Of a stretch of DNA of 64,000 nucleotides, positions 13,101-26,130 are shown in pieces. The stretch is from the NCBI GenBank assembly GCA_028023455.1, contig JAQFVV010000157.1, forward strand, positions 1,242,001-1,306,000. Direction: 5' to 3'. Each line of letters opens with the position of its first letter. Position 1 is the stretch's first letter. The DNA comes from Epiperipatus broadwayi. Its lineage: Eukaryota > Onychophora > Udeonychophora > Euonychophora > Peripatidae. The notes beneath the pieces were generated by a model. The model was not told the origin of the DNA, made no database searches, and worked only from the letters and a program-made list of their open reading frames with translations. A program made the translations under genes and the position numbers.

Positions 13101-13480
13101 TAATTATTTACATTATATTTCATTGTTAACCCTTTATTTATTGAGATTTTAGAATTAAAATGTGGCTGATTATTAGCTTTCATATTTGACATTTATATTT
13201 AATGCATGGTGCGGTTATACATAGTTACAATATATTGGATAGATTAATATTCATGACAATTTATGATAATTCTGTCAACAGTTAAATACGTCAATTTGCA
13301 TGAGAAAAATTATTACTTGGTATAATGTTCGAAATCATGAATAGAGTGAATAAATTGTGTTATATTATTGGAAAGTAGATTTAGATCTGAAGTTATGGTC
13401 ATGTTATTAAAGAATAGCCGAAGATATTTTACAGAATTATATGATAAACAAGACATTTATTTTATATAGTGCGATGTTTT
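10200..13480. other. AT-rich, mostly unassigned
   Basis: Holds the exon-like 45 bases at 11,476, a 9-bp stem hairpin (ATTATCAGC...GCTGATAAT) near 11,666 and an AAT microsatellite near 11,903. Nothing else recognised. Confidence 0.5.
11476..11520 (+). other. Exon-like 45-bp stretch, gene unknown
   Basis: The stretch is preceded by TTTTAG and followed by GTATAAGT. It is open in one frame only (DSQSYDPELTGSLQK) and is more GC-rich than its surroundings. It lies on the same strand as the TCF25 exon 15 kb downstream, but I cannot align it to TCF25. It could be a small exon of the same or another gene, or a chance splice-site pair. Confidence 0.25.
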
Positions 13481-13486
13481 TATAAA

Positions 13487-13913
13487 CTGTAATACCAATA
13501 AGCTAATGCACATGCGCTTTGTAGATGTCACTATATAAATGAATACTCCCACTTTTTCAAACACAAGATAATGTGGGAATATTCATTTATATAGTGACAT
13601 CTACAAAGCGCATGTGCATTAGCTTATTTAATTTAATAAGAATGATGTATCGTAAATTCTAGAAATTTCACAAGTGTCATTCATTCACATAGTAAAAAAG
13701 TAATTTAAAGTGATCAATTAACAACTTCACGCTTTCATTTTCAAACACTTAAGATTTGCCCATACATATACGTTTGGGTCGAAAAGATAGACGAATTCAT
13801 TCTATCTTTTCCCAAACACTTGATTTTGTGTTTGAAAAAGTGGGAGTATTCATTTATATAGTGACATCTACAAAGCGCATGTGCATTAGCTTATTGGCTT
13901 ATTGGTATTACAG
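13487..13913. mobile_element. MITE-like element with inverted repeats of about 80 bp
   Basis: The left end CTGTAATACCAATAAGC and the right end GCTTATTGGTATTACAG are inverted repeats. They continue for about 80 bases through CACATGCGCTTTGTAGATGT and CCCACTTTTTCAAACACA. A third copy at about 13,573-13,626, in the orientation of the right arm, forms a near-perfect hairpin of about 55 bp with the left arm. The flanks read TATAAA on the left and TTTATA on the right, compatible with a TA target duplication. No transposase is present. Length is about 430 bp, typical of a Tc1/mariner-type MITE, but the class is inferred. Confidence 0.8.
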
Positions 13914-16540
13914 ATTTATATGATGTAACTAGATTAACACTATTTGACTGTCTAATTGACATCTCCATGTCTGAAGAGAAAATCTAAAACTGCAATAGGA
14001 AGATTGCCCTTGAATTCTTAAATAATATCTTGGGAGATGGTTAAATAAGATGAACTAAGAAATTTTAGATAAAGAAAATATGGTTTCTATTATTCAGAAC
14101 AATGGTAACAAAGATGGTTAAGAAATTTTTTTTCAATAATTGTCATTAGATTTAGCATTGTGAATGACCAGTTGATATAAATATGATTTATAGAAACAGT
14201 TGTCAGTATTTAAACAATAATAATTTAAAATTAAATAAAGTGTTAATCTGCTTCATAAGTAACTCTTGATAAAATAATAAGCCTTGCAGTCATAAAAATG
14301 TAAAAAAAAAAAACCTTATAATTTTATTTCTCAGTAAAAGTTTGTAACTTATAGAGGATAAATTTATGATTTATTTGTGTGTGTATATATATATACACAC
14401 ATATATATAAACAATTATGCACACTTGATCAACTTTTGATGTGATTTACATAATAATTTCAGTGAAAAAATGTATATGTTGTCTTGAACCAAGATATGTT
14501 CAATTGGCAAATAATAGTACCCAGCATGAGTTTGACCTATGGGATGAAGTATTTTGATATGAAAAAAAATTGAAAATAAAATTTGTATTCTTCTATTTGA
14601 ATAAATAGTACATATTCTTTCTTTCACTAGTTTTTTTTTTTTTGCACTGACTAAATTAGTATTAATATAAATAAGTAAATAATAATAACCCATCTTCTAT
14701 GCACTTTTCCCAATGCAAATGTCTTATCATTGTTACGAATAAAACACATACGAAAACGCTTGTTAACTATTTTTAAAGTTATGTTTTTTATTTCATTGGA
14801 ATAAAAGTTTAACTACATTAATTGCTACCATCGTCCTTAAGGTTACAAAATAATTAATGCTATTTTAATATAACATTTCTCTTTTTGTAATTAAACTTTT
14901 TTAATATAAAAAGAATCATTAAAGTTTAACATATCTTTTGAGTTAATTATTCTTTCTTAATGTTATTTCTTAATAAAGATTCAAATGTTAGCCTAAAATA
15001 ATAAGTGAAACCAAAAAAAAATTTCTAAATAGATTTTTAATTTCTTTCCAAATCTATCACTATTATTCATTGTTGGATTTTTCTGAACAAAGGATCACGT
15101 ATGTAGAAATATTGTAAATTGTCAAAGCTTTCATAAGGATTAATAGCTTTTAGAGTGGAAAACATCAGTTAAAACAGATGCTATCTAAGCCTGTTAAAAG
15201 AATTTTATGTCAAAAGCACTGTAATACTGCTACATTTAACTAATTTATATTAGAAATCATAACCCTTAGAGTCTCCATCTTTTGAAAGAATAGGAATAAG
15301 CTGGATTTTTTGTAAACATGGTTTTGCGTGCGTGAGTGTGTTCTTTTTTTTTTTTTTTTGCTATACAGTATATGTATGTTTTTTAATGAACCAACATTTA
15401 GGTAACGACCTCTTATATAAAATATCCTTGATTATTATTATAAATAATGTTTATCGATTGTTGCTCTAATACATCTATTGTATTAAAAATGTTCAATACT
15501 GTATTTAATTTGTATTATTTAACATAACTCGTTTTAAATTGTCTTCTTTGTACATTATACTATTCTAAATTTTTAAATTATTAATGCAGGGCTCGTTTTA
15601 CACTGTTCTTTACTATTTTTAAAAAATATAAAACTATTGTCTTTTTGGGGATAATTTGGTATTTTTTTTTTATCTTACCTCTCTTTCTTTTACTTTATTA
15701 TTTATTTTTACTTTTTATTGTTACACCTACTTTTTTTTATTAGTTGCTTATGTCTGTGCTTCACACTCCAAGCAATTTATTAGTCTCATTTTCATTGCTT
15801 ATTAATGTTATTAGATGCTGTCAAACCAATACTGATTCCTGGTAATCATATGAGTAGTATTTCTCCAGAATGGCCTCATATATTTAATTTTTGACATTGC
15901 TCACATTTGTTTTCATCATTGGGATTATCTATTTTATTAGTGGCAATCCTTTTTAATCTTTTTGAGTATTATATCTTTTCCAATAAATGTATTAGATTGT
16001 CTCAAAATACAAGGAGTGAAACTAGAATAATTCCAACCTAGTCATTGTACTTCAAGAGAGAATTCAGGTCTAATCTAATAAAATATTTACTTCATTTTTC
16101 TTGCTGTTCATGGGATTCATATGAGTCTTAACCAGCATCATAATTCAAAAACATAATTTCCTTTCTATTACTCTTTCTCAAAGTCCATCTTTTACATTCT
16201 ATAGAGAATAAATGAAGCATCATAGTTTTAACTATTTATTGCTGTAAAATATCACCTTATTTTAATGTTTCTTATACCACACATATATTAAAAATTATTT
16301 AAATGTATATTTGAAATCATTTTTCTATTTACATAAATGTCCCAATATAATTTTTTTAAGTTTAATTTATATTGTATATAAAAAAAAAATGTTTATATTA
16401 TGGTGAATTTATTTACATAATAATAACAAAGTAAAATGTAACTTTACCTAATAAGTGTGGTTTTAATTTCTCCTTATTTGTAATAATAAAAATACTTAAT
16501 TGTAAATTATTAGAGAAAAAAAATATATATAGTTAATAAT
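13914..16540. other. AT-rich, mostly unassigned
   Basis: Includes a TGTGTGTATATATATACACACA palindromic run near 14,377-14,405 (given as a simple repeat). From about 15,560 to 16,200 the plus strand is T/C-rich, as LINE antisense regions are here, but no conserved block could be placed. Confidence 0.45.
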
Positions 16541-16546
16541 AAATTT

Positions 16547-16590
16547 GGCTGAACGTTTTCGAGGAACTGTGCCTCATACTCATAAGAAAC
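16547..16590 (-). mobile_element. Fragment of a Penelope-like 3' motif
   Basis: On the plus strand GGCTGAACGTTTTCGAGG is followed by AACTGTGCCTCAT. The same pattern, diverged, lies at 54,264-54,310, on the 3' side of the Penelope-like relic there. A weaker relative (CTTCCAAGAACCTCTGCCT) lies near 16,796. Read on the minus strand it contains ATGAGGC...CCTCGAAAACG, which resembles part of a hammerhead ribozyme core. Confidence 0.45.
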
Positions 16591-16904
16591 TAGAAGAATA
16601 TTTAATTTACTTTCATTTTGTATTACTTTCAACTGTAATATGTAAATAATTATTTATAGTTTATTAAGATAACTACTTTAAAGAAAATGTTTAAAAGAAT
16701 CTCTTTATTATATTATTATCAAAAAATATTTCAATTTTCATAAGATTGAAACTAAAAAAAACAATTATATTTATTAGGGTTTTTTAAAAAAAAACTTCCA
16801 AGAACCTCTGCCTAATTTGTGAAGAAAAAAAGAAGAAATATATAAATTTGAAAAAACGACTGTTATTGAAAACATTTGCAGAAAATATAGTTTTTAAACA
16901 TTCA

Positions 16905-17135
16905 GCTGTATTACTGTCTAGCATGTTTTTGATGTAACATGTACATCATACTCTTGGCTTATAGCAGTATAGAAAAGGAAATTTTTAAATATTTAGCTTT
17001 ATTGCTGCTTAGCATGCTTTTGATATAACATATACATCCTATTTATGGCTTATAGTAATATTACTATAAGCCATGAATATGATATACATGTTAGGCAGTA
17101 ATGAAGCTAAATTTTTAAAAACTTCCTTTTCTATG
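16905..17135. repeat. Foldback repeat centred on a perfect 30-bp palindrome
   Basis: The segments 16,915-16,980 and 16,990-17,059 are direct copies; both carry TAGCATG then TTTTTGAT or CTTTTGAT, AACATGTACATC or AACATATACATC, and GGCTTATAG. The segment 17,060-17,135 is their reverse complement. The junction 17,045-17,074 is a perfect palindrome with half-site ATGGCTTATAGTAAT. A single diverged module also appears near 17,840. Confidence 0.78.
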
Positions 17136-18689
17136 ATTGTTTTTATTAATCTTTATTTGAAAAAATTAAATATTCAAATGGTCACTCTCCTCAAAAAAAA
17201 AAATTACGTTATATCCTATTTAACATACTTGCATCATTTGAAATTCTCACCAAAGCCCATTAATGCATGTATATAAAAGTACATTTCTTAAAAATCTTAA
17301 TTTATACTAACTTACCTGAAGATAGCCACATTTATAGGTAAATATCTATATTAAAGCAATTTTCTTCATTCTATATCAAACTACTTGTTGCAAGTTTGAG
17401 TAATCAATAGACACTATATAGCAAAACTATTATATCTAATCTAATGTTATTCTGGCTTTATTCCTGAACTTATTTTTTGTTCTTACTGCCTCTTCAATGA
17501 TAACATTGTCTCAAATTTATCCTATATCCTATTGAATCTAATACACTTCATATTCATCACCTTGAAATGCAAGATTTTGCTTTTCTATAATTATATAGTT
17601 TTGACACTATATTTAACGGTGTTATTTTTAATCAGAGACTGTCGTGTGATGTTTGTTAGATAAGTATTTACTGCTATCCTTAAATATAGAGTAAGAGGTG
17701 CCACTTCCTTTTCTTTTTGCATTTTAAAGTTATTGTTTTTTTAATTCAACTATTATTAATTTTCTTCTTTTCTGGGCCATTATAATATGTGGTAATGAAT
17801 TTATTCATGGAAAAAGTAGTTTTTTTTATATATATTTAGCTTTATTATTGCTTAGCATACCTTCAATATCATGGTGTGATTATAAGTTCTTTATATCAGT
17901 GTTTAATTATTGTAATTATGTATTTGCAGTATACAATTTACATTTAAGTAAGACTTCTTTTTCATTAATAAACCTACTTTCTCTTATTTATTTTTTTATT
18001 TTAACATAATTGGACATATATCTAGGATCACGCCTAAATATTTTCTGGATATTTAAATATAGAATTGCTTGAACCTTCACTCTTGCATTTTAATTATTTT
18101 CTTTATATTTTATTTTGGGTTTTTTTCTATATACTTTTTTGTTAATTTTATTTGTACTAGGATTTTTGGTCTTGTTTTTTTGTATTAAAGTTTTAGACTG
18201 AGAATTTATATGAATATATTATTATTTTTAAAATGCATAAAAAGCTCTTTTGAAAAAAATTATTCAAAATATTATAAATTATGAATTATATATTCGTATC
18301 AATGGGAACAAAAATGACAAAAAAATAATTGAAAAATTCTCCTGAAGATGAAACTTGTTACAATTAAATTTCAAAATTTACTTTATAGTTATTAGAATAA
18401 TTAATAAAATAATTTATTTAATTCTGATTTAATTTTATAATAATGTAATTTTTATTGTTATAATTTTGATTATAGCTTTTTTAAAAAAAAAATTCATTTA
18501 AATATACTGCAAGAATGTTTTTTTTTTTTTTAATTGTAAGCAGGATAAAATTTTTCTAATAAGAACATATGATGTGATAAGCATAATGATCAATGGTTTT
18601 TCAAAAAGAAAGAAAATAAATATTGATATTAATTAGCTACAAATACCTTACAAGATGGAAATATAATGAATGAAATTAATTATAAAATT

Positions 18690-19130
18690 AAAATTGGATG
18701 GAGTGCTTTTGATAGTAATAACTTAATATTAAAAGTGTGTATGCCTATATATTTGAAAAGAAAATTTTAATTACTGTTTACATGTAGATCTGAGATATAG
18801 ATGCTTTCTAAGAAAAAAACTGCAGAAATTTCAGATTAGCTACCTATGGAAAGATATGTAATGGGATTAACAATTAGGAATTGAAATCAATACCAATCAC
18901 TATCATCATTTAAATAATTAATAATTAAATAATTAATAGATTGAAACAGAATTAGAATGGACATATCACTAGAAAATATGATAATAGATGAATAATTGAA
19001 GGCTTAAAGTGGATCCAAAGATATTGTAAAAGCTTAGAATAAGAAGCTATTCATTAAAGAAATTGGATTAAACTTGAAAAAAGTTTTTTATTGCAATGAA
19101 TTGTTAATGGTTGAAAAAGATAATGATAAT
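18690..19130 (+). pseudogene. Heavily decayed RTE-like LINE 3' end, copy 2
   Basis: The order of motifs follows copy 1 at 5,880. TTGGATGGAGTGCTTTTG (compare LGWSAF), then ATGCCTATATATTTGAAAAG (MPIYLKRK), then AGAAAATATGATAATAGATG, which matches the ARRDDNR region. It ends with GAATTGTTAATGGTTGAAAAAGATAATGATAATGA, given here as two parts: GAATTGTTAATGG and the tail GATAATGATAATGA. Many stops and an internal AATTAATTAAA expansion show a much older insertion than the copies at 5,880 and 56,311. Confidence 0.68.
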
Positions 19131-20377
19131 GAATTTTATAAGTAAAATTATTAAAAGAATAAAATGCAGATTGCTATACATATGTCAGATATAACAGAAA
19201 ATTTTAAAAAAAATTATCCAGATCATTATTGTCATATAGTTCTACATATCAAATCATATTCGAGCTTTTCTGTCTTTGTTCTATTTTTTAAATATGCCAT
19301 TTCCAGGTATGATGGATCTTTATGAAAGGATTAGTCATAGCAATTATCTTCCATTTGCGCCCACTATTTTGATTTACAATTGTTTATTCACTACAATGAT
19401 CTTTTAAAGCAATTTGAACCATTGTTTTAAAAAATATTCAGAAAATGAATTATTTTATAAGATTGACGACATCATAGGATACTTCATTAAAAGTACATTA
19501 TCTGAGAATAATATGACAATCTTCATGCTAAAAGTGCACAGTACAGAATTTATTCATTATACAACATACAATATTATGTTTTATTATAGAATTAAACGAT
19601 GAGTAATATACATACCTAATTTTTATCCAGTATCCTTGCATGACACTTAGTGCTTTTATTTATAATGTATCCAAAGTAAATGATTACAAATGCATACAGT
19701 ATATAAGCAGTAACAAAGTACATAAATAATAAATTGTAAAATGTGTATATTAGATAAAATATATTCTTAGGAAAGTTATTTTGAGGAAATAATAGAAGAA
19801 AATGATTTTGGGCATTAGGTAAAAGTATTATTTATTTTCTCAATTTTAAATCAATAACATTGCAATATGTTTCTGATTAGTCAAGAAATGGTGACTTTGT
19901 TTTGGAATACAGACTGTATCTGAAAGAACTCTTTATTAAATAGAATTTGACTTTATGTAGCAAAAAAAAAAAAATAGTTCAATCAAGTGAGTCTATGGAG
20001 ATGGTATCTTAGGTGATGACATTAGTGTTTTATCAAGGGGAAGATGATATAAAAAACCTGTGATTTGAAATCAAACTTTCTTTCTTGATTTGCCTCTTCA
20101 GTAAGCAAAATTTCAAATGTTATATATCAATATTTATTTGTTAATTTGAAATATAATAATGGAGGAATAAATAAAAAGAAATGTTTGCTCTGGAAGACAC
20201 TATCTTTTGAGGGATCTGGAACATCTGTGATTTAAAATTATCTCAAAACATAATATAATAAATTTAAAGAAATGTTCTATACTCTCTATGATGAAATTAA
20301 AGTATATATTGTGTGATAGATACTACTAGTATGGATATAAAATAAAACATGTAAAATAAAATTGATAATAATGTGAT

Positions 20378-20810
20378 GATATTCTGATTATGAACGACAC
20401 TTTTGAACTTAAACAAACTTCATATGTAGTTGCTTAATGGTTCTTCATTTTATATCAGGATTAATAAAAATGTTAGGACTTGTAAACTATAAATTTTTGC
20501 ATAGTTTATAATATTAAGAACTGATAATGAATAGGGATAATTATTACTAAAAGATTTAAGATGCCCAAAAGGATAAAATAGTGCTTATTTTCATATAATA
20601 ACAGAAAAATATACATATCAGGATTTGTTATGAATATATTATTTTATGATATTCCGATTATGAACAATACTTTTGGAACTTGTACAAACTTCAAATATAG
20701 TTGTTTAAGGGTTATTCATTTTGCATCAGGATTAATAAAAAGCATCAGCACTTATGAACTATAAATTTTTGTATAGTATATATTACTATTATTATGGTAT
20801 TGGTAGTATT
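20378..20810. repeat. Two-copy repeat, spacing 270 bp
   Basis: GATATTCTGATTATGAACGA at 20,378 and GATATTCCGATTATGAACAA at 20,648 each start about 160 bases of similar sequence. Shared markers are CAGGATTAATAAAAA and AACTATAAATTTTTG. About 110 bases between the copies are not shared or are too diverged to align by eye. Confidence 0.72.
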
Positions 20811-20814
20811 GAAT

Positions 20815-22839
20815 GTGATTTATATAAATAGTTCATTAACGAAATATTAAACGATCCTTGGAAAGAAAAAAAAGATATGGTGGCTTTTATCGTAAACATA
20901 AAAAAGTATGACAAAAAAAAATTGTAATCATTTACATTATTAAAACTACAACAATCAACTTTACATTACTTTTTTTTTTTATCTAATTTTTATTCAGTTT
21001 TGACTATATTTATATAAAATAAGTTTGTGAACTGTTGCTTTTTTTAAAAAAATGTTAACAATTCTGCAAAAATAATTCAAAATTTTATTAGTTAGTCATT
21101 ACAAAAGTAAAATATTTTAATAATAGAACATGAAGTGCATCTAAAATATATTTTAAAGTATACATTTAATAACCAATTATGATTCAGGAAATATATTTTG
21201 GCTATATGAGCAAAATGGTGGCTTATCAATAAAGTTTTTTTAAAAATTATAGTTTCTGAAATGTTTTTATCAGTATATTTATTCATAGATAATACTTTTT
21301 AATATTATGCTTAGTAAAATGTTTATTCATTATTAATTAACACTTTTTTTAATTTCAAGCTTTATTTTTCTAATTGGGTTTATATATATTTTGAATTTAA
21401 TCTAATGAAAAAATGCTTTCTTATAAGAGCTTATTGTAATTGCTTATTTTTTATGCAAATTTTTTGATTTTATATGTTATGAGGAACCATTTGAGTTTGT
21501 TGTTTGCAGTAAAGATATAACCATTTTTTTCTTTTTGTATTTTTTCTTTTTATTATTTGCAGTATTTTTCCATTTACAATATTTTTCAAATATATTCCAT
21601 TAGTTCCTTTTTCTTTTTATAATCTTATTTTTTTAACACTTCTCCATTTCTGACATTTTTCAATTTATTATTTTCATTCTTTTCCAAATCCATATTTTAA
21701 AATCTTGTGTTAATGCTGCATATAAAACTATAGGGAGAACATGAGAGTGCCTTAAAGTCACAAAATGATTTGAAAATTTAATAACTTTTATTCATTATTC
21801 CCTTGTGTATTTCTTCATATTAATTTCCAGAATATAAAATTATAAACATTTGATATAAAAATTATAAAAGTCAAAGTTGTAATCATTATAAACATTTTTA
21901 CAAGTCACTACAGTTTTGTCTACTAGTTTGTCATGTGTCTCTATTCTTCCAATATTCATAACTACTCTCTTCCTTAAAAATTATAGACTATCTTTTTTAG
22001 ATATTCATCTACCATATCTTTTATTATTCTTTTTTTATTATAAATATGTTTAATCTAATTTTTTTTTCTTAAAAATAAATGCTCATTTTTCATATGTTTT
22101 TTTAAATAGCTTATTACTTTTATCTTTATTTAGTTCATTTAACCAAGCCATTTTATTAAATTTATATCTCAAGAGCTTTCAATTTATATTTTTTTGATTA
22201 AGAATCCAACTATTTCTTTTATATATATATTTTTTGCTCTGTCTCAACATTTAACAGTCCTTTTTTTTTTTAAATAAAATCACTTATTTACTTTTTAAAA
22301 ACTTGTTTGTCTCTCTAATTTTATTTCTTCAGTTTTTCAGTTATCATTCCTAGAGTATTGAAAGAGGAGTGAGCATTAACTATTATTATATTTTATCTTT
22401 ACTACTTGTGACAAAAGTGTTACAAATTTATCATTTCTGTTATAATTTTGTAAAGTTACATCAACCATCGTGATAATGAATATAATAGACTAATTTTTTT
22501 TTTAGTTAAACCATTTACTTTAAAACAGTTCAGTAAATAAATATTAAAAAAATTAAAATAAACAATCTTGTTTTACATCTCTGCTTACAAGACTTTTGGA
22601 TCTCTTCTATTTCTTACATAGATATCATTGAGAGTAGTCTTTTCAAACGATATATATATATATAAAATAGAAAATCATTATGGCATTACAAAATTAGCCA
22701 ATAAACAAAATTTTATTAAAATTCACTTATGACCATGATTTTATCTATTAACAAATAGATTTTAAGTGAAATTAAACAAGTTATTATAGAAAACAAAATA
22801 ACCTTTTTATAATCACTTCAAAACCAATATATCTTTATG
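20815..22839. other. AT-rich with strand bias, unassigned
   Basis: From about 21,500 to 22,620 the plus strand is strongly T-rich with C, which may mean an old A-rich LINE on the minus strand. Minus-strand frames are Lys/Ile-rich without an identifiable motif. Confidence 0.45.
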
Positions 22840-23700
22840 TGATGGATGGCCTCAGATTCAAGAAGATTTATCATCAGTGTTTTTTCACTCTTCTTTTTAA
22901 TACATTTTTTTTATAAAATATCTCTGCATTGTCAAATAATATTTTAGGACTTGTATTCAGTTCATTAATATGCAAAGCTCGGGTATGATACCTATTTTTT
23001 TAGTTCTACTCGTATAGACTTTAACCCTTTCATTAAGACTTAATTTACTTTGATCTCTATAAGTTTTATGGCAAGTGCAAGGAATGTTGTACACTATACC
23101 AGGAATAGATTTACTATCAATTGATGGTTTTGAACTATTTAATAATGAATTTAAATAAAGACCTTTCTTCCAGGCCACTTTCATACCACCCAATAAATGA
23201 CTATTTTTATAAATAAATTTATAAATTGATAAGTTGAATGGCAAAGAAATAAACTTTTTATTCCCACTAACAATTAAATTTTGATTACTATCAGGCCTAT
23301 AGATATTTTTATTAAATATAATATTTTTAATAAATTCATGATTATAACCTAAATCAATATAATCAGAAATTGACTCCTCTAATTATAAGCATTATTTTCA
23401 AAATTATTATGCCTTCTATTCCTATAACAATATATAATAAAGAATTATTCTTATGAGAAAAAGGTTGATAACTGACTAGCCTTATCATATTTCTTATTTT
23501 TTTTTGTTTAATAAAATGACAGCAAAATAAACATCAACTTTAAAACTCTTAAATCTAGAAATTTTATCAAACTCCAAAGTATCCCTCTCAATATAAAATT
23601 AATATTAGAATCAAAATCATTTAAACCATCAATAAAATCAATATAGAGAGAAAAGGAGAAATAACAACTAATAACCCACATTATTACATATACAACACAT
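22840..23700 (-). pseudogene. Penelope-like retroelement relic, 3' part
   Basis: The longest minus-strand frame (22,957-23,244, 95 codons) looks like the linker and GIY-YIG endonuclease of a Penelope-like element. GIVY at residues 49-52 and PCTCHKTY at 55-62 match the family's GVVYxIPC..C...Y; the YIG triplet has become YRD and the helix Arg is kept (SLNER, 69-73). Upstream on the same strand the frame carries SDYIDLGYNHEFI and FISLPFN, the usual run-in to the endonuclease, and further up DFIDGLNDFDSNINF, like the region after the reverse transcriptase. Just past the stop the minus strand has CACTGATGA (22,872-22,880). Frameshifts and stops separate the blocks, so the copy is dead. Confidence 0.78.
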
Positions 23701-24599
23701 AGAATCCTCTAATAATTACAGCAAATCATGAATAATCTCAACCCTATCTACAGAAAAATATGTGAGTCAGCCTAAAAGAAAATTATCTTAATGAGACTTC
23801 ATATTAAAGAAAACTTTAGGTCAAATAATCACTAGGATATAATTAATCTGCATCTTAGACTTATCTTAATTATATTTTAATTATTAATATACAAAATTTA
23901 AATAAAAATCAGTTTGCAATCATAATGTTAAATGAGTTTTTTTTTAAATCTATAATTAATTTAATAATTAAAATTAATTAATTACATAAGTCTATGTTTA
24001 TAAATTATGATTAATTATTCATGATGTGATTTATAATGATTTCTCCTTAGATAAAATCAGACGTTTCTGCCCATAGACTGTATATGCCAAAAGTCAAGTT
24101 AAATATTAGTTCTCTGAAATCATTATTTAGTATAATAAAGTCCTTCATTCCATATTTTTATTTTTTTAGCACTGATTGTTTTTTTCTTGTTTCATTTTAA
24201 TAATATTTAATTATACTATGCTATTTGATATTCTTTCTTTTTGTTGTAAAGACATAAGCCAGTATAAGTGACCTCATTTCCAAATGTTAATGCAATTTCT
24301 TTTCAAGGTATTTTACATATTTCAGATTTATTATATGAGAAACAAACAGATCTTTAAGTACTTTAGTTTTTTGGTTTTTTTTGCTTTTTGTCTCATCTCT
24401 AATTATCAATTGTCTTTTCCATTTTATTAAATATCTACATATCTGTACTATTCTACTTCATCAGGAAAAATATCTCCCACTTTTCACCATTCATGTGTAC
24501 TCTTTTTATTAAACGATTTTTCTTCACCAAATTTAATTTTCTTTTTTTTTTTCATATTTTTATGTAACAATTCCATATCTTTTACTTTTTTGCAAACAA

Positions 24600-26130
24600 A
24601 AATCGTATATGTGTCACAAAGAAGAAATTATAGATTTTGTGTGTGCTTTTGTTTTTGACTATGGATTTCTTGTTTCAACATGATTCCACTTTTAACTTCC
24701 ATTGATTCTTTTTTCCTCTGATTAATATTTATAAAAATTATTTTTGTTAAATATATAAATGTTAGGTCATTTAAGCCAGAAAACGTACACATTTGTTGAT
24801 AAATGTATATATTTGTACAGTAGAGATAATAATTAAAATTATTTTTGTAAAGACACTTAATCAATCTTAGTAATCCCAAGTCTATTTTTATTTTTTCAAA
24901 ATGTATTCCCTATCTATTTCCTTCAACCTGTCATTAATCATTTGTATATCCAAAAATCAAATAATAATTGGTTTATTTCCTTTCTAAGACATTTCAATTG
25001 ATGTTGTGACAATGAATAAATTATCTCTATCCATCTCTTGAACAAAATCAAATCTGAATCTCTCCTAAAATTTCATTCTCTGCTACTAAATATTTTGTAA
25101 TTATGGAAGTTGTAACTAGTTAATTTAAGATCTTAACTTTTTGTGTAATAATATAATTTTCATATCTACTGTTCACCTAGATCCGGTAATTTTATTAAAC
25201 TTTGTTATGAACTAACTCTTGCATATTCCTTCATACTTGTTAACATTTCATTTTGTACCATCTAGTCCTTTTTTGTGTTTTTAATTTATCATTATATTAA
25301 ATTCTGTATATATTACTTTAACCATCTTTTTATGAATTAAATACGATCTAATGAGTTATTAAATTTTGCATCACTCAAGGATATTACAAATTTAGTGAGT
25401 ATTTTTTCAAGTTCTTTTCAATTTTCACATTTCCTTTTTTTTTTTTTTTTGTATTTTGCAATATAGTATCCTTTTCCTTTTTATTTCTATTCTTGATATA
25501 TCTCCAAAAATATTCATAATTTGTTCATTTTGTGCTGTTAATTTTCTTAGTTAATTTCTTATTAAGTTTACTTCATTTCCAACTGAATTTTACTTTAGCT
25601 TTTTTTTTTCTTAAATAGCTATCTCATCTAATTTTGTCTATGTTGATCTTTACATTCAGTTTTTTACCATTTCTAAAAAAATTTCCCTTATCTTTTTGTT
25701 GGTTCTAAATAAAAACTAAAATTTGCAATCTTTTTTGCATATAATTCATCTTTCATAATTCCAAAGTTTGATCAAATTTATTCCATTTAGATTCATTGCT
25801 TATTTCTATCCATTTCTATCAACATTTCTAGTTTTTATATCTAGTCTTTGAGATATCTTTAATTCTATTAACATAAAACTGTGATCAGTTTTAGCCTTTT
25901 TTCTTTATCAAACACTTGAATTGTTTTTATCTTTCTTAGTACTTTTTTATCCGCCAACTTATAATAAACAGTTATCTTGAAACTGTGTCTCACTCATGTA
26001 ACTTTCCAATATACATTTTACTAAGATTTCCAGTTTTTATTCCATCTTTTTCATACATTCTTTTCAATAATGTGATTTTATATTTACTCCTTCATTCATC
26101 TCATTTACTCTTTTACTTTACTCCAGCATC
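24600..26130 (-). pseudogene. Decayed LINE: endonuclease end, linker and first half of reverse transcriptase
   Basis: The plus strand here is T/C-rich, as expected for an A-rich LINE on the minus strand. Minus-strand blocks in order are: TDHSFMLIELKI near 25,880 (end of an APE-type endonuclease), KKLTKKIN then YEYFWRYIKNRNKKE near 25,500-25,560 (linker of Jockey/CR1-type LINEs), NLFIVTTSIEMS then FLDIQMINDRLKEIDRE near 24,920-25,020 (fingers and palm motif A, with the catalytic first Asp in FLDIQ) and GLLRLIKCLYKNN near 24,850. The YxDD part was not found. Blocks are separated by stops. The clade assignment is tentative. Confidence 0.72.

Noticed and set aside
15770-16160. Minus-strand coding-like stretch with a CxxC pair
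   Set aside because: Too many stops and no second zinc-binding pair.
21900-22620. Minus-strand LINE suspected from T-rich strand bias
   Set aside because: Only Lys/Ile-rich fragments; no endonuclease or reverse-transcriptase motif could be placed.
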